The translations under genes and the position numbers were made by a program. Positions 9,409 through 17,093 of a stretch of DNA of 64,000 nt are shown here, one piece after another (position 1 is the stretch's first letter; each line of letters begins with the position of its first letter). Below the pieces are notes generated by a model. That model was not told the origin of the DNA. It saw only the letters and a program-made list of their open reading frames with translations, and searched no databases. Source of the stretch: Paenibacillus barcinonensis (GTDB taxonomy: Bacteria > Bacillota > Bacilli > Paenibacillales > Paenibacillaceae); assembly GCF_003217495.1 (NCBI RefSeq), contig NZ_QJSW01000023.1, positions 20,275 to 84,274 of the forward strand. Direction: 5' to 3'.

Positions 9409-10281
9409 ATGAAGATTGGTCTGAGCACGTACAGTTTGTTGAATGATCTGAACTCGGGAGCCATGACGGTGCTGGATGTCATTGACTGGATTGCAGCGAA
9501 CGGCGGCGAGCATATGGAGATGGTGCCTTACGGTTATACGGTGGAGGATAACCACGAGCTTGCCGATGCGATTCGGGATCGAGCCGCAGCTACGGGGATC
9601 GAGTTGTCCAACTATTCGATGCCGGCTAATTTTGTACAGGAGACAGAAGAAGCCTTTGAAGAAGAGATGGCCCGGGTCAAAAGGCATGTGGATGTAGCAC
9701 ATCGTATGGGCGTCCGCCATCTGCGCCATGACGTTACAGCATTCAAATTGCCGAAGGAGAGTACAACGATTGCCTGGTTTGAGCAGCATCTGCCGCTGAT
9801 GGTCCGAGGAAGCCGGATTATTGCGGATTACGCTGCGCAGTATGGAATGACCACAACGATTGAGAATCACGGCTTCAGCGTTCAGGCCAGTGATCGGGTA
9901 CAGCGGGTGCTGCATGCTGTAGATCGACCAAACTTCAAAACAACGCTTGATATCGGTAATTTTATGTGTGTGGATGAGAATCCGATCATCGGTGTGATGA
10001 AGAATCTGCCATATGCTTCGCTCATTCATTTCAAAGACTTCTACTTCCGTCCGTATGACGAGCATCCAGGGGAAGGGGAGTGGTTCACGACAACCTACGG
10101 CAACTTTCTGCGTGGTGCAATTGTAGGTCAGGGTGACATTCCCATTCGCAAAATCGTCAAGCTGATCAAGGATTCCGGCTATGACGGCAATATAACGGTG
10201 GAGTTCGAGGGCATGGAGGAATGCAAAGCCGCTTCCAAGATCGCTATGGACAATCTGCGCCGCTTCTGGCATGAAGCGTAG
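9409..10281 (+). CDS. Second sugar phosphate isomerase/epimerase family TIM-barrel protein
   Basis: About 290 residues of the same superfamily as its upstream neighbour but clearly diverged from it. Likely metal ligands lie in TTIENHG (Glu), FKTTLDIGNFMC (Asp), SLIHFKDFYF (His, Asp) and NITVEFEGME (Glu). A GTG at 9400 is in frame, but the ATG at 9409 with GGAG before it gives the usual MKIGLSTYSL start. It ends the operon, since a strong terminator lies 49 bases on. The pairing of two such enzymes suggests an epimerisation followed by an isomerisation, but this is inference. Confidence 0.82.
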   Translation: MKIGLSTYSLLNDLNSGAMTVLDVIDWIAANGGEHMEMVPYGYTVEDNHELADAIRDRAAATGIELSNYSMPANFVQETEEAFEEEMARVKRHVDVAHRMGVRHLRHDVTAFKLPKESTTIAWFEQHLPLMVRGSRIIADYAAQYGMTTTIENHGFSVQASDRVQRVLHAVDRPNFKTTLDIGNFMCVDENPIIGVMKNLPYASLIHFKDFYFRPYDEHPGEGEWFTTTYGNFLRGAIVGQGDIPIRKIVKLIKDSGYDGNITVEFEGMEECKAASKIAMDNLRRFWHEA

Positions 10282-10329
10282 AAAAAAATGTATATACGAA
10301 AAGCAAAAACAAAATACCTTTGCTTCCGG

Positions 10330-10352
10330 GCCGCGATATCGCGGCTCTTTTT
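10330..10352 (+). terminator. Rho-independent terminator after the isomerase pair
   Basis: GCCGCGATATCGCGGC is a perfect palindromic stem (10330-10345) followed at once by TCTTTTT. Confidence 0.85.
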
Positions 10353-10489
10353 ACCATATAAGAAATAGCTTTTTCCAATAATCATCGGCGAGTTGCGACC
10401 AAGGCATAAGTTACGATGATCACAAGTATGGTATACTGAGTATATTCAGCCTGAACATAACTGGCTATGGATAGGAGAGGTACGGATCT

Positions 10490-10714
10490 ATGCAGGTATT
10501 TGAGGACTGGAACCAGAAGGTTAAGAGGACATTTAACGCAACAAATCCCGAAGTGGTGCTGACAGTAACTGAAGCGGGCAACCTGCTGGGGCTGAGCAAA
10601 GACCAGATGAAGCTGTATGTTGATAAAAACAAGCTTACCAAGGTACCTATTATGAGAAGTGTGCATCGATACCTTTTGTTGAAAAGTGAGATTGATCGTA
10701 TTGTGCAGGCATAA
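10490..10714 (+). CDS. Small helix-turn-helix DNA-binding protein
   Basis: 74 residues. The core, LTVTEAGNLLGLSKDQMKLY, reads as a MerR/excisionase-like helix-turn-helix, followed by a short wing (VHRYLLLKSEIDRIV) of the kind seen in helix-turn-helix domain-17 proteins. AGGAGAGG precedes the ATG. It stands alone between two terminators, so it is transcribed by itself. No phage integrase or other mobile-element gene lies next to it. The target is unknown; it could be a small regulator rather than a true excisionase. Confidence 0.65.
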   Translation: MQVFEDWNQKVKRTFNATNPEVVLTVTEAGNLLGLSKDQMKLYVDKNKLTKVPIMRSVHRYLLLKSEIDRIVQA

Positions 10715-10782
10715 TAAGTCGGGGTACATTGAAGACAATGCAGCCGCGTATAACAAGGGTAATAACAGAATAGAACATCTAC

Positions 10783-10823
10783 AGCCACTTGACCGACCCT
10801 ACTCGGAAATAGTGGCTTTTTTC
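10783..10823 (+). terminator. Rho-independent terminator after the small HTH gene
   Basis: AGCCACT (10783-10789) pairs with AGTGGCT (10811-10817), followed by TTTTTTC. Confidence 0.7.
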
Positions 10824-10874
10824 TGATTAGAGAAGATATGGCGAGAGAAGGGAATATCTGTAGCATAACAATCT

Positions 10875-11124
10875 ATGGCAATTAGCTTGAGTGTGTACCT
10901 TGTTACCAATGGTAATGGGCGTGAAGCTGTCGAATTCTACAAAGATGCATTCGGTGCCAGGTATGCCGCACACCATTGGAGATAATGTTACCATTACAAT
11001 CAACACGGATACGGTTGAGGAAGCGAAGAGCATTTTCGGTAAACTTGAAGTGGGCGGTAAAGTGCATTTGCCGATTCAAGAAACGTTCTGGAGCCCGGCT
11101 TACGGGTGTGCAGCTCATTCATAA
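10875..11124 (+). pseudogene. Remnant of a PhnB-like (VOC/glyoxalase-fold) protein gene
   Basis: The reading frame from 10875 begins MAISLSVYLVTNGNGREAVE and continues FYKDAFGA, a typical PhnB-like N-terminus. It then runs to a stop at about 10983. The typical C-terminal part (PGMPHTIGDNVTITINTDT and FGKLEVGGKVHLPIQETFWS) continues in a different frame from about position 10960. The middle of the usual protein (about 40 residues between FGA and PGMPHT) is missing, and the end after SPAYG is replaced by an unrelated tail and stop. So there is an internal deletion with frameshift plus loss of the 3' end. The gene cannot make a normal protein. Confidence 0.75.
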
Positions 11125-11133
11125 GTTATTGCT

Positions 11134-11175
11134 AAAAACCTCCATCAGCTGCGAGTAGCAGTGTGGAGGTTTTTT
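11134..11175. terminator. Bidirectional terminator between convergent genes
   Basis: AAAAACCTCCA (from 11134) pairs with TGGAGGTTTTTT (to 11175). The A-run and T-run make it usable from both strands. It separates the PhnB remnant from the minus-strand gene ending at 11199. Confidence 0.75.
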
Positions 11176-11198
11176 GAAGTTTTTTATGAAAATAGAGA

Positions 11199-12059
11199 TT
11201 ACTCTTCCTTCTGAATCTTGGACGGGTTGTTGATTTTGTAAGGCACCGGGTTGCGGGTCAGCTTTTTCTTAATAATTTTCGCCTCAAACGTGAGCACGTC
11301 ACCGACCTCCAGCTCCTGCTTCTTCATCGTTGCACTGTGGCTGGACCAGGCATCCCCCACCTCGATTACTTCCGGCTCCGTAATGGTGACGGCTTCGTAA
11401 ATGATAACCTCGTCGTCATTGTCCGAGAAATGATTCGGTACCGTCGTAAATTCTTTGACCACTGCGCTCATCTTCACTTTGCCATCGGGCAGATCAATTT
11501 TGACGGCTTTGGCTTTAGGTGCAGCTTTGGTCCTAGGCTTGGCCTCTGCATCTGGGACTGTACTGTTCTGAGGGCCGATGTATTCCTCCACCAGGCCGTC
11601 CGGGTCACCCTTGAGTATGGAGGATGATTCCGCGGTATCATCATCATCTTCCATGTCATACGAACGGGCGGGCGCGTCAGCTTGATCAGCTGCATCGGCA
11701 GCATCGGAGATTCGTTCAGCTGTTTCAGCACTTGGGCTGGCGGCTTCCTGTTCTGTGCCTGGTTCGGTTCCTGCTCCGCTTAATCCTCTCGTACTGTAGC
11801 CAGAGGCCTGCATTTCTTTCAGATACGAAGGGTGAATGCAATGCTTCTGTCCGTTATCCAGCTCGATAACTGCCGTCATGTGATCGACAAAGCCGAGAAT
11901 GGTGCAGGGCAGATGCTGTCCATTTCCTTTATAATAAAACGTTTTGAGCTTGGTGGCTTTGGCCGAGATCAGGCCCCACTCCTGACATTTGGCAATTAAC
12001 TCGTGCTCGTTGTCCAGTGCGTAATATTCCGGTGGTTCAATGGTAAAAGCGTATGTCAT
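11199..12059 (-). CDS. Unknown protein with acidic low-complexity linker
   Basis: I do not recognise this family. About 286 residues in three parts. Residues 1-80 are a compact domain (starting MTYAFTIEPPEYYALDNEHE). Residues 80-190 form a long linker rich in Ala, Glu, Asp, Ser and Thr, with a run of Asp. Residues 190-286 form a basic C-terminal domain with beta-strand patterns and many Lys. The longer frame starts at 12104, but AAAGGCGG precedes the ATG at 12059, which I prefer. No signal peptide or membrane helix. It lies alone on the minus strand, divergent from the YtxJ-like gene. The acidic linker between two folded ends suggests a scaffold or a nucleic-acid-associated protein, but nothing fixes a function. 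Confidence 0.7.
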   Translation of the reverse strand: MTYAFTIEPPEYYALDNEHELIAKCQEWGLISAKATKLKTFYYKGNGQHLPCTILGFVDHMTAVIELDNGQKHCIHPSYLKEMQASGYSTRGLSGAGTEPGTEQEAASPSAETAERISDAADAADQADAPARSYDMEDDDDTAESSSILKGDPDGLVEEYIGPQNSTVPDAEAKPRTKAAPKAKAVKIDLPDGKVKMSAVVKEFTTVPNHFSDNDDEVIIYEAVTITEPEVIEVGDAWSSHSATMKKQELEVGDVLTFEAKIIKKKLTRNPVPYKINNPSKIQKEE

Positions 12060-12245
12060 ATTGAATTTCCGCCTTTCAGCTACTCTTATGTTCATCGTTT
12101 CCAAATTAACACCAGTGTATCACAATTAGAACATCGAAAGATGCAGATTCTGAGAGCTCGGGCACAGAGGGCTGTGCTATAATTTGAACAAATACGAGGT
12201 CGGGGAACTCAAACATCGGAATCTATATGCATAGCTGGAGAAAGG

Positions 12246-12794
12246 ATGGTTTTGGTGGAGAAAAAGGTGAATCATCAAGCCTTGTGGCTGGGGGTCGGTC
12301 TGGCAATCGGAGTCAGTATCGGTACAGCAACCGGGCAGATTGGGCTTGGCATTGCATTTGGCGCTGCTCTGGGAGTGGTCATCGGTTCAGTGGCCAGCAA
12401 GCGGACAGGTGCTGATTCGCATGATATGTTAAGCGAGCATGTGCTGGAGCTGCACAAAACGCAGGATTGGGAAGAGGTGCTTCGCCGTTCTCAGGAGCAT
12501 CCGGTGCTGCTGCTGAAACACAGCACAACCTGTTCTGTCAGCGCGCGTGCGTACCGGGAATTTATGGCCTTTGTTGGCACCAATGCTTCTGATCCCAGGC
12601 AGAATATGCAATATCGCATCGTCAAAGTTATTGAGAACCGCTCGTTGTCGCACCGCATTGCGGAGGAGACCGAGATCCACCATGAATCCCCGCAGGTGCT
12701 GCTGCTGGATCAGGGACAGGTTGCCCACCATGCTTCGCATGGAAAGATTACCAAGAAAAGATTGATGCAGTGGGCCCAGAATTATTTACTTTAA
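12246..12794 (+). CDS. YtxJ-like bacillithiol-system protein with N-terminal membrane anchor
   Basis: 182 residues. Residues 10-50 are a glycine-rich hydrophobic stretch with a glycine-zipper pattern (LGVGLAIGVSIGTATGQIGL), probably one or two membrane helices. Residues 65-180 match the thioredoxin-like YtxJ/DUF2847 fold, with the redox segment LLKHSTTCSVSARAYREF. The family usually has CPIS around the single cysteine; here it is CSVS. YtxJ proteins are thought to take part in bacillithiol-linked thiol exchange and are normally short and soluble, so the anchor is the odd feature. The start is either the ATG at 12246 or the GTG at 12255, which sits better behind AAAGG. Confidence 0.72.
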   Translation: MVLVEKKVNHQALWLGVGLAIGVSIGTATGQIGLGIAFGAALGVVIGSVASKRTGADSHDMLSEHVLELHKTQDWEEVLRRSQEHPVLLLKHSTTCSVSARAYREFMAFVGTNASDPRQNMQYRIVKVIENRSLSHRIAEETEIHHESPQVLLLDQGQVAHHASHGKITKKRLMQWAQNYLL

Positions 12795-12880
12795 AAATAT
12801 AAGAAAAAATCATATCATATACGCCGGATATCCTTTAAAATAAAAGAAGCCTTTATACCTTCTGAATCGGAGTGATATAT

Positions 12881-13648
12881 ATGGAACAATATAAATTCAA
12901 GCCTGAGCATAGTCAGATGATTGTTAAAGCTATTATCGAAGGGTACCGGGAATATATTGAGCACCGTATAGATCGACGAGAGCGGATGGAGATAAGTTCA
13001 GCCTTTGCCTGGACAAAGGGTAATTTTATTGAGAGCAAAATTGCAAAAAATTTTAAAGAGTATGACGGACAGGCATTCACGCATAAAAAGTCCAAAGCAG
13101 GTCTAACCTGGGATTACCTTCAATTTACACATAAGGACTCCAAAGTGCTGTTTTTGATTAAAAACGCAGCCTACTTTAATGAAAAATGCTTTTCTCGAGC
13201 CAAGCTACCTACGGGTGTCGATCGTAAAGGTGCACTGCGTACGTATTTACATGATTTGTCGAAAATCAATGCAGATCTGGATTTTCCCGTTGATCCTTCA
13301 TTTCATGATGAATCGGATCAGTCTGAAACCGTGGTGCAGCTCTCTTTACCGATTCAATTAAGTCAGGTTACGCGTGTCAAGGAAGAAATTAAGCAACTAT
13401 CATCCATGTATAATGAGTTTCATATTCTTACCTATGCTATGGATGATGCGTATCAAATTTCCAGAGTAAAGCATTATTTGCCTAATCCGCATGATAACAT
13501 AGCCTATTTTATAGAGGATCTGTCTGATCTCATCTCGGGTGCTGAGCTTGATGATCGTGAACGCGAGGTGCTCGCGCCTGATTCGGAGGGTATGCTTGAT
13601 CCGGCAGCGTATGATATTGAAATATTGGAAGAAGAACGGCAGGGGTAA
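12881..13648 (+). CDS. Unknown protein paired with XRE-ImmA/IrrE metallopeptidase
   Basis: About 255 residues, no signal peptide or membrane helix. I do not firmly recognise the family; it may be what databases call DUF5986, but I could not check. The ATG at 12881 follows GGAG with eight bases between; a GTG at 12872 is also in frame. The N-terminal half is basic and aromatic-rich (FIESKIAKNFKEYDGQAFTH), the C-terminal 40 residues strongly acidic. The DNA is visibly AT-rich (about 30% G+C around 13021-13080), unlike the kdp genes. It ends 32 bases before a HTH-metallopeptidase gene, so the two form an operon. The pairing recalls toxin-antitoxin or ImmR/ImmA-type switch modules, but the role of this protein is open. 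Confidence 0.75.
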   Translation: MEQYKFKPEHSQMIVKAIIEGYREYIEHRIDRRERMEISSAFAWTKGNFIESKIAKNFKEYDGQAFTHKKSKAGLTWDYLQFTHKDSKVLFLIKNAAYFNEKCFSRAKLPTGVDRKGALRTYLHDLSKINADLDFPVDPSFHDESDQSETVVQLSLPIQLSQVTRVKEEIKQLSSMYNEFHILTYAMDDAYQISRVKHYLPNPHDNIAYFIEDLSDLISGAELDDREREVLAPDSEGMLDPAAYDIEILEEERQG

Positions 13649-13680
13649 CCCACCCCGAGGTCTAGTAAGGAGGGAACCGT

Positions 13681-14886
13681 GTGTTCATGGGTGAAAATCT
13701 GACCAATCTGCGCATCATGCATGGATATTCGAGGAAAGAGCTTTCCGAGAAACTGGGCGTGACCGAGCAGGCGGTCTGGCAGTATGAGAATGCGTACACT
13801 TCCCCCAAAGTGCCGATTGTGAATGAATTGAAACGCATTTTCAGTGTCAAAAGCAAGTATTTTTACGAGCAGGATATGCTCGCGAAGTACAATAACGCGA
13901 CCAACATCAATGTGATGAACATTGCGTACCGGTCCAAGGTAATGAATGTGATCTCCAAGACACAAACGGAGGCCAAACATGTAGAGTACCTGGATACGTT
14001 TATTAACTACATTACGGCTCAGATCAGTCTTCCCACCTTGAAAATAATTCAACTCAGGGAAGAAGCGATCCAATACATGAATCATTCGCCTGATGATCGG
14101 GCTACTCAAATTCAACATGTGGCAAGGCTTGCGCGGCAACGTTTAAATCTGGAGCAAGCGACCAATGAGAACCTGATGTTCTGGCTCGAAAAGAGTGGAG
14201 TTTACGTCTTCGAGAAGGCGATTGGCGAAGGCATTGATGCTTATAGTTTGTGGACGAGAGCGGATCGCCCCTTCATCATATTGGGTAATATCAAACGTTC
14301 CGCGGTACGTCGGAATTTTGACATCGCGCATGAGCTTGGTCATCTGCTGCTTCATTATCGTCTGGAGTTTGTAAGTCTGGATCGGAAAGAGCATAAAGAG
14401 ATTGAAAATGAAGCCAATCTGTTCGCTGGTGCATTTTTATTGCCAGAAGAAGAGTTTACACAGGATATGCAGGCGATCCCCCAGTTAACCAATCCGGATC
14501 ATTACCTTGATTTGAAAAATAAATGGAAGACCTCATTACAAGTGCTTGGCTATCGCGCCGCCAACCTTGGACTGATGGATGCCAAAGCACATCGTAATTT
14601 CTATGCCGCGATGCACCGAAGAGGATATCTGGAGAGAGAGCCGTTTGACCAGACGATTCCCTTGCAGACACCGATGCGGATTCGAACAATCATTGATCTT
14701 CTTGCCAATAAAGGGCTTGTTGATATTCGATATATGATCGAGCAGGACTGGAAGGTGGAGACGTCTTTCTTCCATCACCTGACCGGCATCAAGACAGAGT
14801 TTTTTAACAATTATATGAGCAGTCGTTCAACGGCCAAGATTCGAAATATGAAGAATATGCCCACTCATAGTTATAAAAATGGATGA
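13681..14886 (+). CDS. XRE-family regulator fused to ImmA/IrrE metallopeptidase
   Basis: About 401 residues. Residues 3-60 are a Cro/C1-type helix-turn-helix (LRIMHGYSRKELSEKLGVTE). The middle is helical. Residues 165-300 are a COG2856/peptidase M78 domain with the zinc motif HELGH at 217-221 (FDIAHELGHLLLHY) and a likely third ligand Glu244 in ENEANLFAGAFLLP. All catalytic residues are present, so it should be active. The GTG at 13681 lies seven bases after AAGGAGGG; an ATG at 13687 is the alternative. Known relatives cleave repressors or act as antitoxin-like regulators. It is likely to regulate, or be regulated by, its upstream partner. Confidence 0.88.
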   Translation: MFMGENLTNLRIMHGYSRKELSEKLGVTEQAVWQYENAYTSPKVPIVNELKRIFSVKSKYFYEQDMLAKYNNATNINVMNIAYRSKVMNVISKTQTEAKHVEYLDTFINYITAQISLPTLKIIQLREEAIQYMNHSPDDRATQIQHVARLARQRLNLEQATNENLMFWLEKSGVYVFEKAIGEGIDAYSLWTRADRPFIILGNIKRSAVRRNFDIAHELGHLLLHYRLEFVSLDRKEHKEIENEANLFAGAFLLPEEEFTQDMQAIPQLTNPDHYLDLKNKWKTSLQVLGYRAANLGLMDAKAHRNFYAAMHRRGYLEREPFDQTIPLQTPMRIRTIIDLLANKGLVDIRYMIEQDWKVETSFFHHLTGIKTEFFNNYMSSRSTAKIRNMKNMPTHSYKNG

Positions 14887-14923
14887 GGTCACCAATTGAC
14901 CCCGATTCCACTCCATTTACGCT

Positions 14924-14968
14924 AAGACCCGTTTTTTCAGCTTACCGCTGAGAAAACGGGTCTTTTTT
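14924..14968. terminator. Strong terminator between the XRE-ImmA module and kdp
   Basis: AAGACCCGTTTTTTCAGC pairs with GCTGAGAAAACGGGTCTT, followed by TTTT. It isolates kdp from upstream transcription. Confidence 0.9.
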
Positions 14969-14976
14969 ACGCTATT

Positions 14977-15032
14977 TTTACAGCGGTGGCGGCATATCTT
15001 TACCCCCTTTTTACAGCGTTTCGTAATACGAT
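14977..15032 (+). promoter_or_regulatory. Candidate KdpE operator and kdp promoter
   Basis: Three TTTAC boxes start at 14977, 14999 and 15010, that is 22 and 11 bases apart, so all face the same side of the helix. The outer two sit in identical 11-mers, TTTTTACAGCG. The pattern (TCTTTACCCCCTTTTTACA at 14997-15015) resembles the E. coli KdpE site, which carries TTTATA and TTTACA half-sites one turn apart. A -10-like TACGAT follows at 15027-15032, with no good -35, as expected for an activator-dependent promoter. Confidence 0.5.
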
Positions 15033-15078
15033 TTGGACTGTAGCAGGAAGAAGAACGGGAGAGAGGGATGAGGGACAT

Positions 15079-15165
15079 ATGGTGAATGACGCCACGATGA
15101 TTGGACTGATTATCCTGTTGTTTGTAGTGTTTTGGGGATTTGTGAAGTTTTGCGAGAAGGCCTGA
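15079..15165 (+). CDS. 28-residue membrane peptide upstream of kdpF
   Basis: The frame encodes 28 residues, with a single hydrophobic helix in MIGLIILLFVVFWGFVKFC. It starts MVNDAT and ends EKA, then stops 25 bases before kdpF. AGGGAC precedes the ATG at 15079; an internal ATG at 15097 would give a shorter form. Its position as the first gene of the kdp operon and its length suggest a second small Kdp-associated membrane peptide in addition to KdpF. Function unknown. Confidence 0.6.
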   Translation: MVNDATMIGLIILLFVVFWGFVKFCEKA

Positions 15166-15190
15166 GGGCAGGGAGGGTAGGCGATACATT

Positions 15191-15268
15191 ATGATTTTCA
15201 TCGGAATGATTGTGCTTGTATTGATCATTTATCTCGGGTATGTGCTGGTAAGGCCTGAGAGGTTCTGA
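15191..15268 (+). CDS. kdpF: KdpF, small subunit of the Kdp potassium ATPase
   Basis: 25 residues: a single membrane helix (MIFIGMIVLVLIIYLGYVLV) followed by the family's usual RPERF-type ending. KdpF stabilises the KdpFABC complex in the membrane. GGGAGG lies about 14 bases before the ATG. It is followed by kdpA after 91 bases. Confidence 0.85.
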   Translation: MIFIGMIVLVLIIYLGYVLVRPERF

Positions 15269-15359
15269 CACATCTGTTCAGATGATACGCCCAAAAGCGG
15301 AGATCACAGGAGATAAATTGCAGGGAAATGTTGAGGTTGATTAGGGAGGATATGCAGAT

Positions 15360-17039
15360 ATGGGTATCGGTGTAGTGCAAGTGGCGGTAACGCTGCTAAT
15401 CATTTTGCTGCTGGTGAAGCCGGCAGGCAGTTATCTGGTGAAGGTGTTTGACAGGCAGCCAACCCGACTGGACAAGGTTTTTGGTGGGGTGGAGCGCGTA
15501 TTGTACCGGCTGATGGGAGTACGTGAAGAGGAGTCCATGGGCTGGAAAAAATATGTGGCCGCTGTGCTCATCTCCAATGCGATCATGCTGATCCTGATGT
15601 TTCTGGTGCTGAGACTGCAAAGGTTCCTGCCGCTTAATCCAGACGGGATCGAGAATATGCCTGCGGCGCAGGCGTTTAATACGGCCGTATCGTTTATGAC
15701 CAACACCAACTGGCAGTCGTATACAGGCGAGAACGCCCTGTCGTATCTGTCACAGCTGTTGGCGGTGACGTTCCCGATGTTTACATCGGCGGCAACGGGG
15801 TTCGCTGTAGCGATTGCCTTCATTCGCGGACTGGTGGGCCGCAGGGATGATCTGGGCAACTTTTATGTCGACCTGGTTCGGTCGATCACGCGTATTTTTT
15901 TACCACTCAGCTTCATTGTGGCCTTGTTCCTTGTGTTCCAGGGAGTGCCGCAGACGCTGGCAGGTGCAGTGCATGCAACAACGCTGGGGGGTGCGCAGCA
16001 GACCATTACACGCGGATTAGTGGCTTCGCTGGAGTCGATCAAGCATATCGGAACGAATGGAGGCGGCTGGTTTGGCACCAATGCAGCACATCCATTCGAA
16101 AACCCGACGGCACTGAGCAATCTGGTGCATATCGTCTGCATGATGCTGCTGCCTACGGCGCTGGTCTATGCATTCGGCTTGATGGTGAACAACAGGAAGC
16201 AGGGCTGGGCGCTATTTGCGGCTATGGGTTTTCTGTTTCTCGTCATGCTGACCACCGTGTTTGTGTCGGAATATCGCGGTGTACCAGCGCTGGAGACGGC
16301 CGGACTGCACGGCAATATGGAGGGCAAAGAGGTCAGGTTTGGCATTCCCGAGTCGGCTCTGTTTACGGCGGTGACTACGGCGGCAACGACAGGCTCGGTC
16401 AACAACATGCATGAGTCACTGACTCCGCTTGGCGGGCTGGTGTCGCTTGCCCAGATGATGCTGAATAACGTATTTGGCGGGAAGGGTGTCGGCCTGTTAA
16501 ATGGCCTGCTCTATGTGATCATTGCGGTATTTATCTGCGGGCTCATGGTCGGACGGACACCGGAGTTTCTGGGCAAAAAAATCGAAGGCAAAGAGATCAA
16601 GCTGGCCTGTATTGCCCTGCTGATTCATCCGTTGATTATCCTTGCGCCAACAGCGCTCGCCTTGATGCAACCTGAGGCGATTGCATCCATCTCTAGCGGC
16701 GGCACTCACGGGCTGACCGAGGTGCTGTACGCGTTCGCCTCCGGGGCTGCCAATAACGGTTCGGCCTTTGCCGGACTGAACGCCAACACGGACTTTTACA
16801 ACATCTCTATCGGTATTGTCATGCTGCTTGGTCGATATGTTTCGATGATCGCCATGCTGGCGATTGCCGGCTCGCTTGCAGTGAAACGGATTGTGCCTGT
16901 CACAACAGGTACGCTGCGGACGCATACGCCGCTGTTTGCCGGTATTCTCGTTATGATGATTGTCGTTGTAGGAGCATTGACGTTTTTTCCTGCACTTGCT
17001 CTTGGTCCGATTGCGGAGCATCTGGCGATGGTTCACTGA
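15360..17039 (+). CDS. kdpA: KdpA, potassium-translocating subunit of Kdp ATPase
   Basis: 559 residues, the usual size. KdpA is the channel-like subunit that selects and passes K+ in the KdpFABC complex. About ten membrane helices and four selectivity-filter-like loops are visible: TNTNWQSYTGENALSY, KHIGTNGGGWFGTNAAHPFE, TTGSVNNMHESLTPLGG and GAANNGSAFAGLNANTDFYN. GGGAGG precedes the ATG at 15360. It is followed after 54 bases by kdpB. Confidence 0.97.
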   Translation: MGIGVVQVAVTLLIILLLVKPAGSYLVKVFDRQPTRLDKVFGGVERVLYRLMGVREEESMGWKKYVAAVLISNAIMLILMFLVLRLQRFLPLNPDGIENMPAAQAFNTAVSFMTNTNWQSYTGENALSYLSQLLAVTFPMFTSAATGFAVAIAFIRGLVGRRDDLGNFYVDLVRSITRIFLPLSFIVALFLVFQGVPQTLAGAVHATTLGGAQQTITRGLVASLESIKHIGTNGGGWFGTNAAHPFENPTALSNLVHIVCMMLLPTALVYAFGLMVNNRKQGWALFAAMGFLFLVMLTTVFVSEYRGVPALETAGLHGNMEGKEVRFGIPESALFTAVTTAATTGSVNNMHESLTPLGGLVSLAQMMLNNVFGGKGVGLLNGLLYVIIAVFICGLMVGRTPEFLGKKIEGKEIKLACIALLIHPLIILAPTALALMQPEAIASISSGGTHGLTEVLYAFASGAANNGSAFAGLNANTDFYNISIGIVMLLGRYVSMIAMLAIAGSLAVKRIVPVTTGTLRTHTPLFAGILVMMIVVVGALTFFPALALGPIAEHLAMVH

Positions 17040-17093
17040 ACAAGAGAACATTATGGAGTAGCTATAAAAAATGAGTGAAAGAAGGAGCAAAAC

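Noticed and set aside
8911..10272. A 453-codon open frame on the minus strand across the two isomerase genes
   Set aside because: It is antisense to two well-supported enzymes, has no ribosome site, and its translation shows no recognisable domain; it is a shadow of codon bias.
10490..10714. Excisionase of a mobile element
   Set aside because: The fold is similar, but there is no integrase, attachment-site repeat or other element gene near it, so a small regulator is the safer call.
12881..14886. Prophage repressor region
   Set aside because: The XRE-ImmA pair resembles phage or ICE switches, but no integrase, terminase, structural or conjugation gene lies nearby, and kdp follows directly.
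14969..15360. Possible c-di-AMP (ydaO-type) riboswitch before kdp
   Set aside because: Some Bacillota kdp operons have one, but I could not find the conserved core motifs here; the region instead holds TTTAC boxes and two tiny ORFs.
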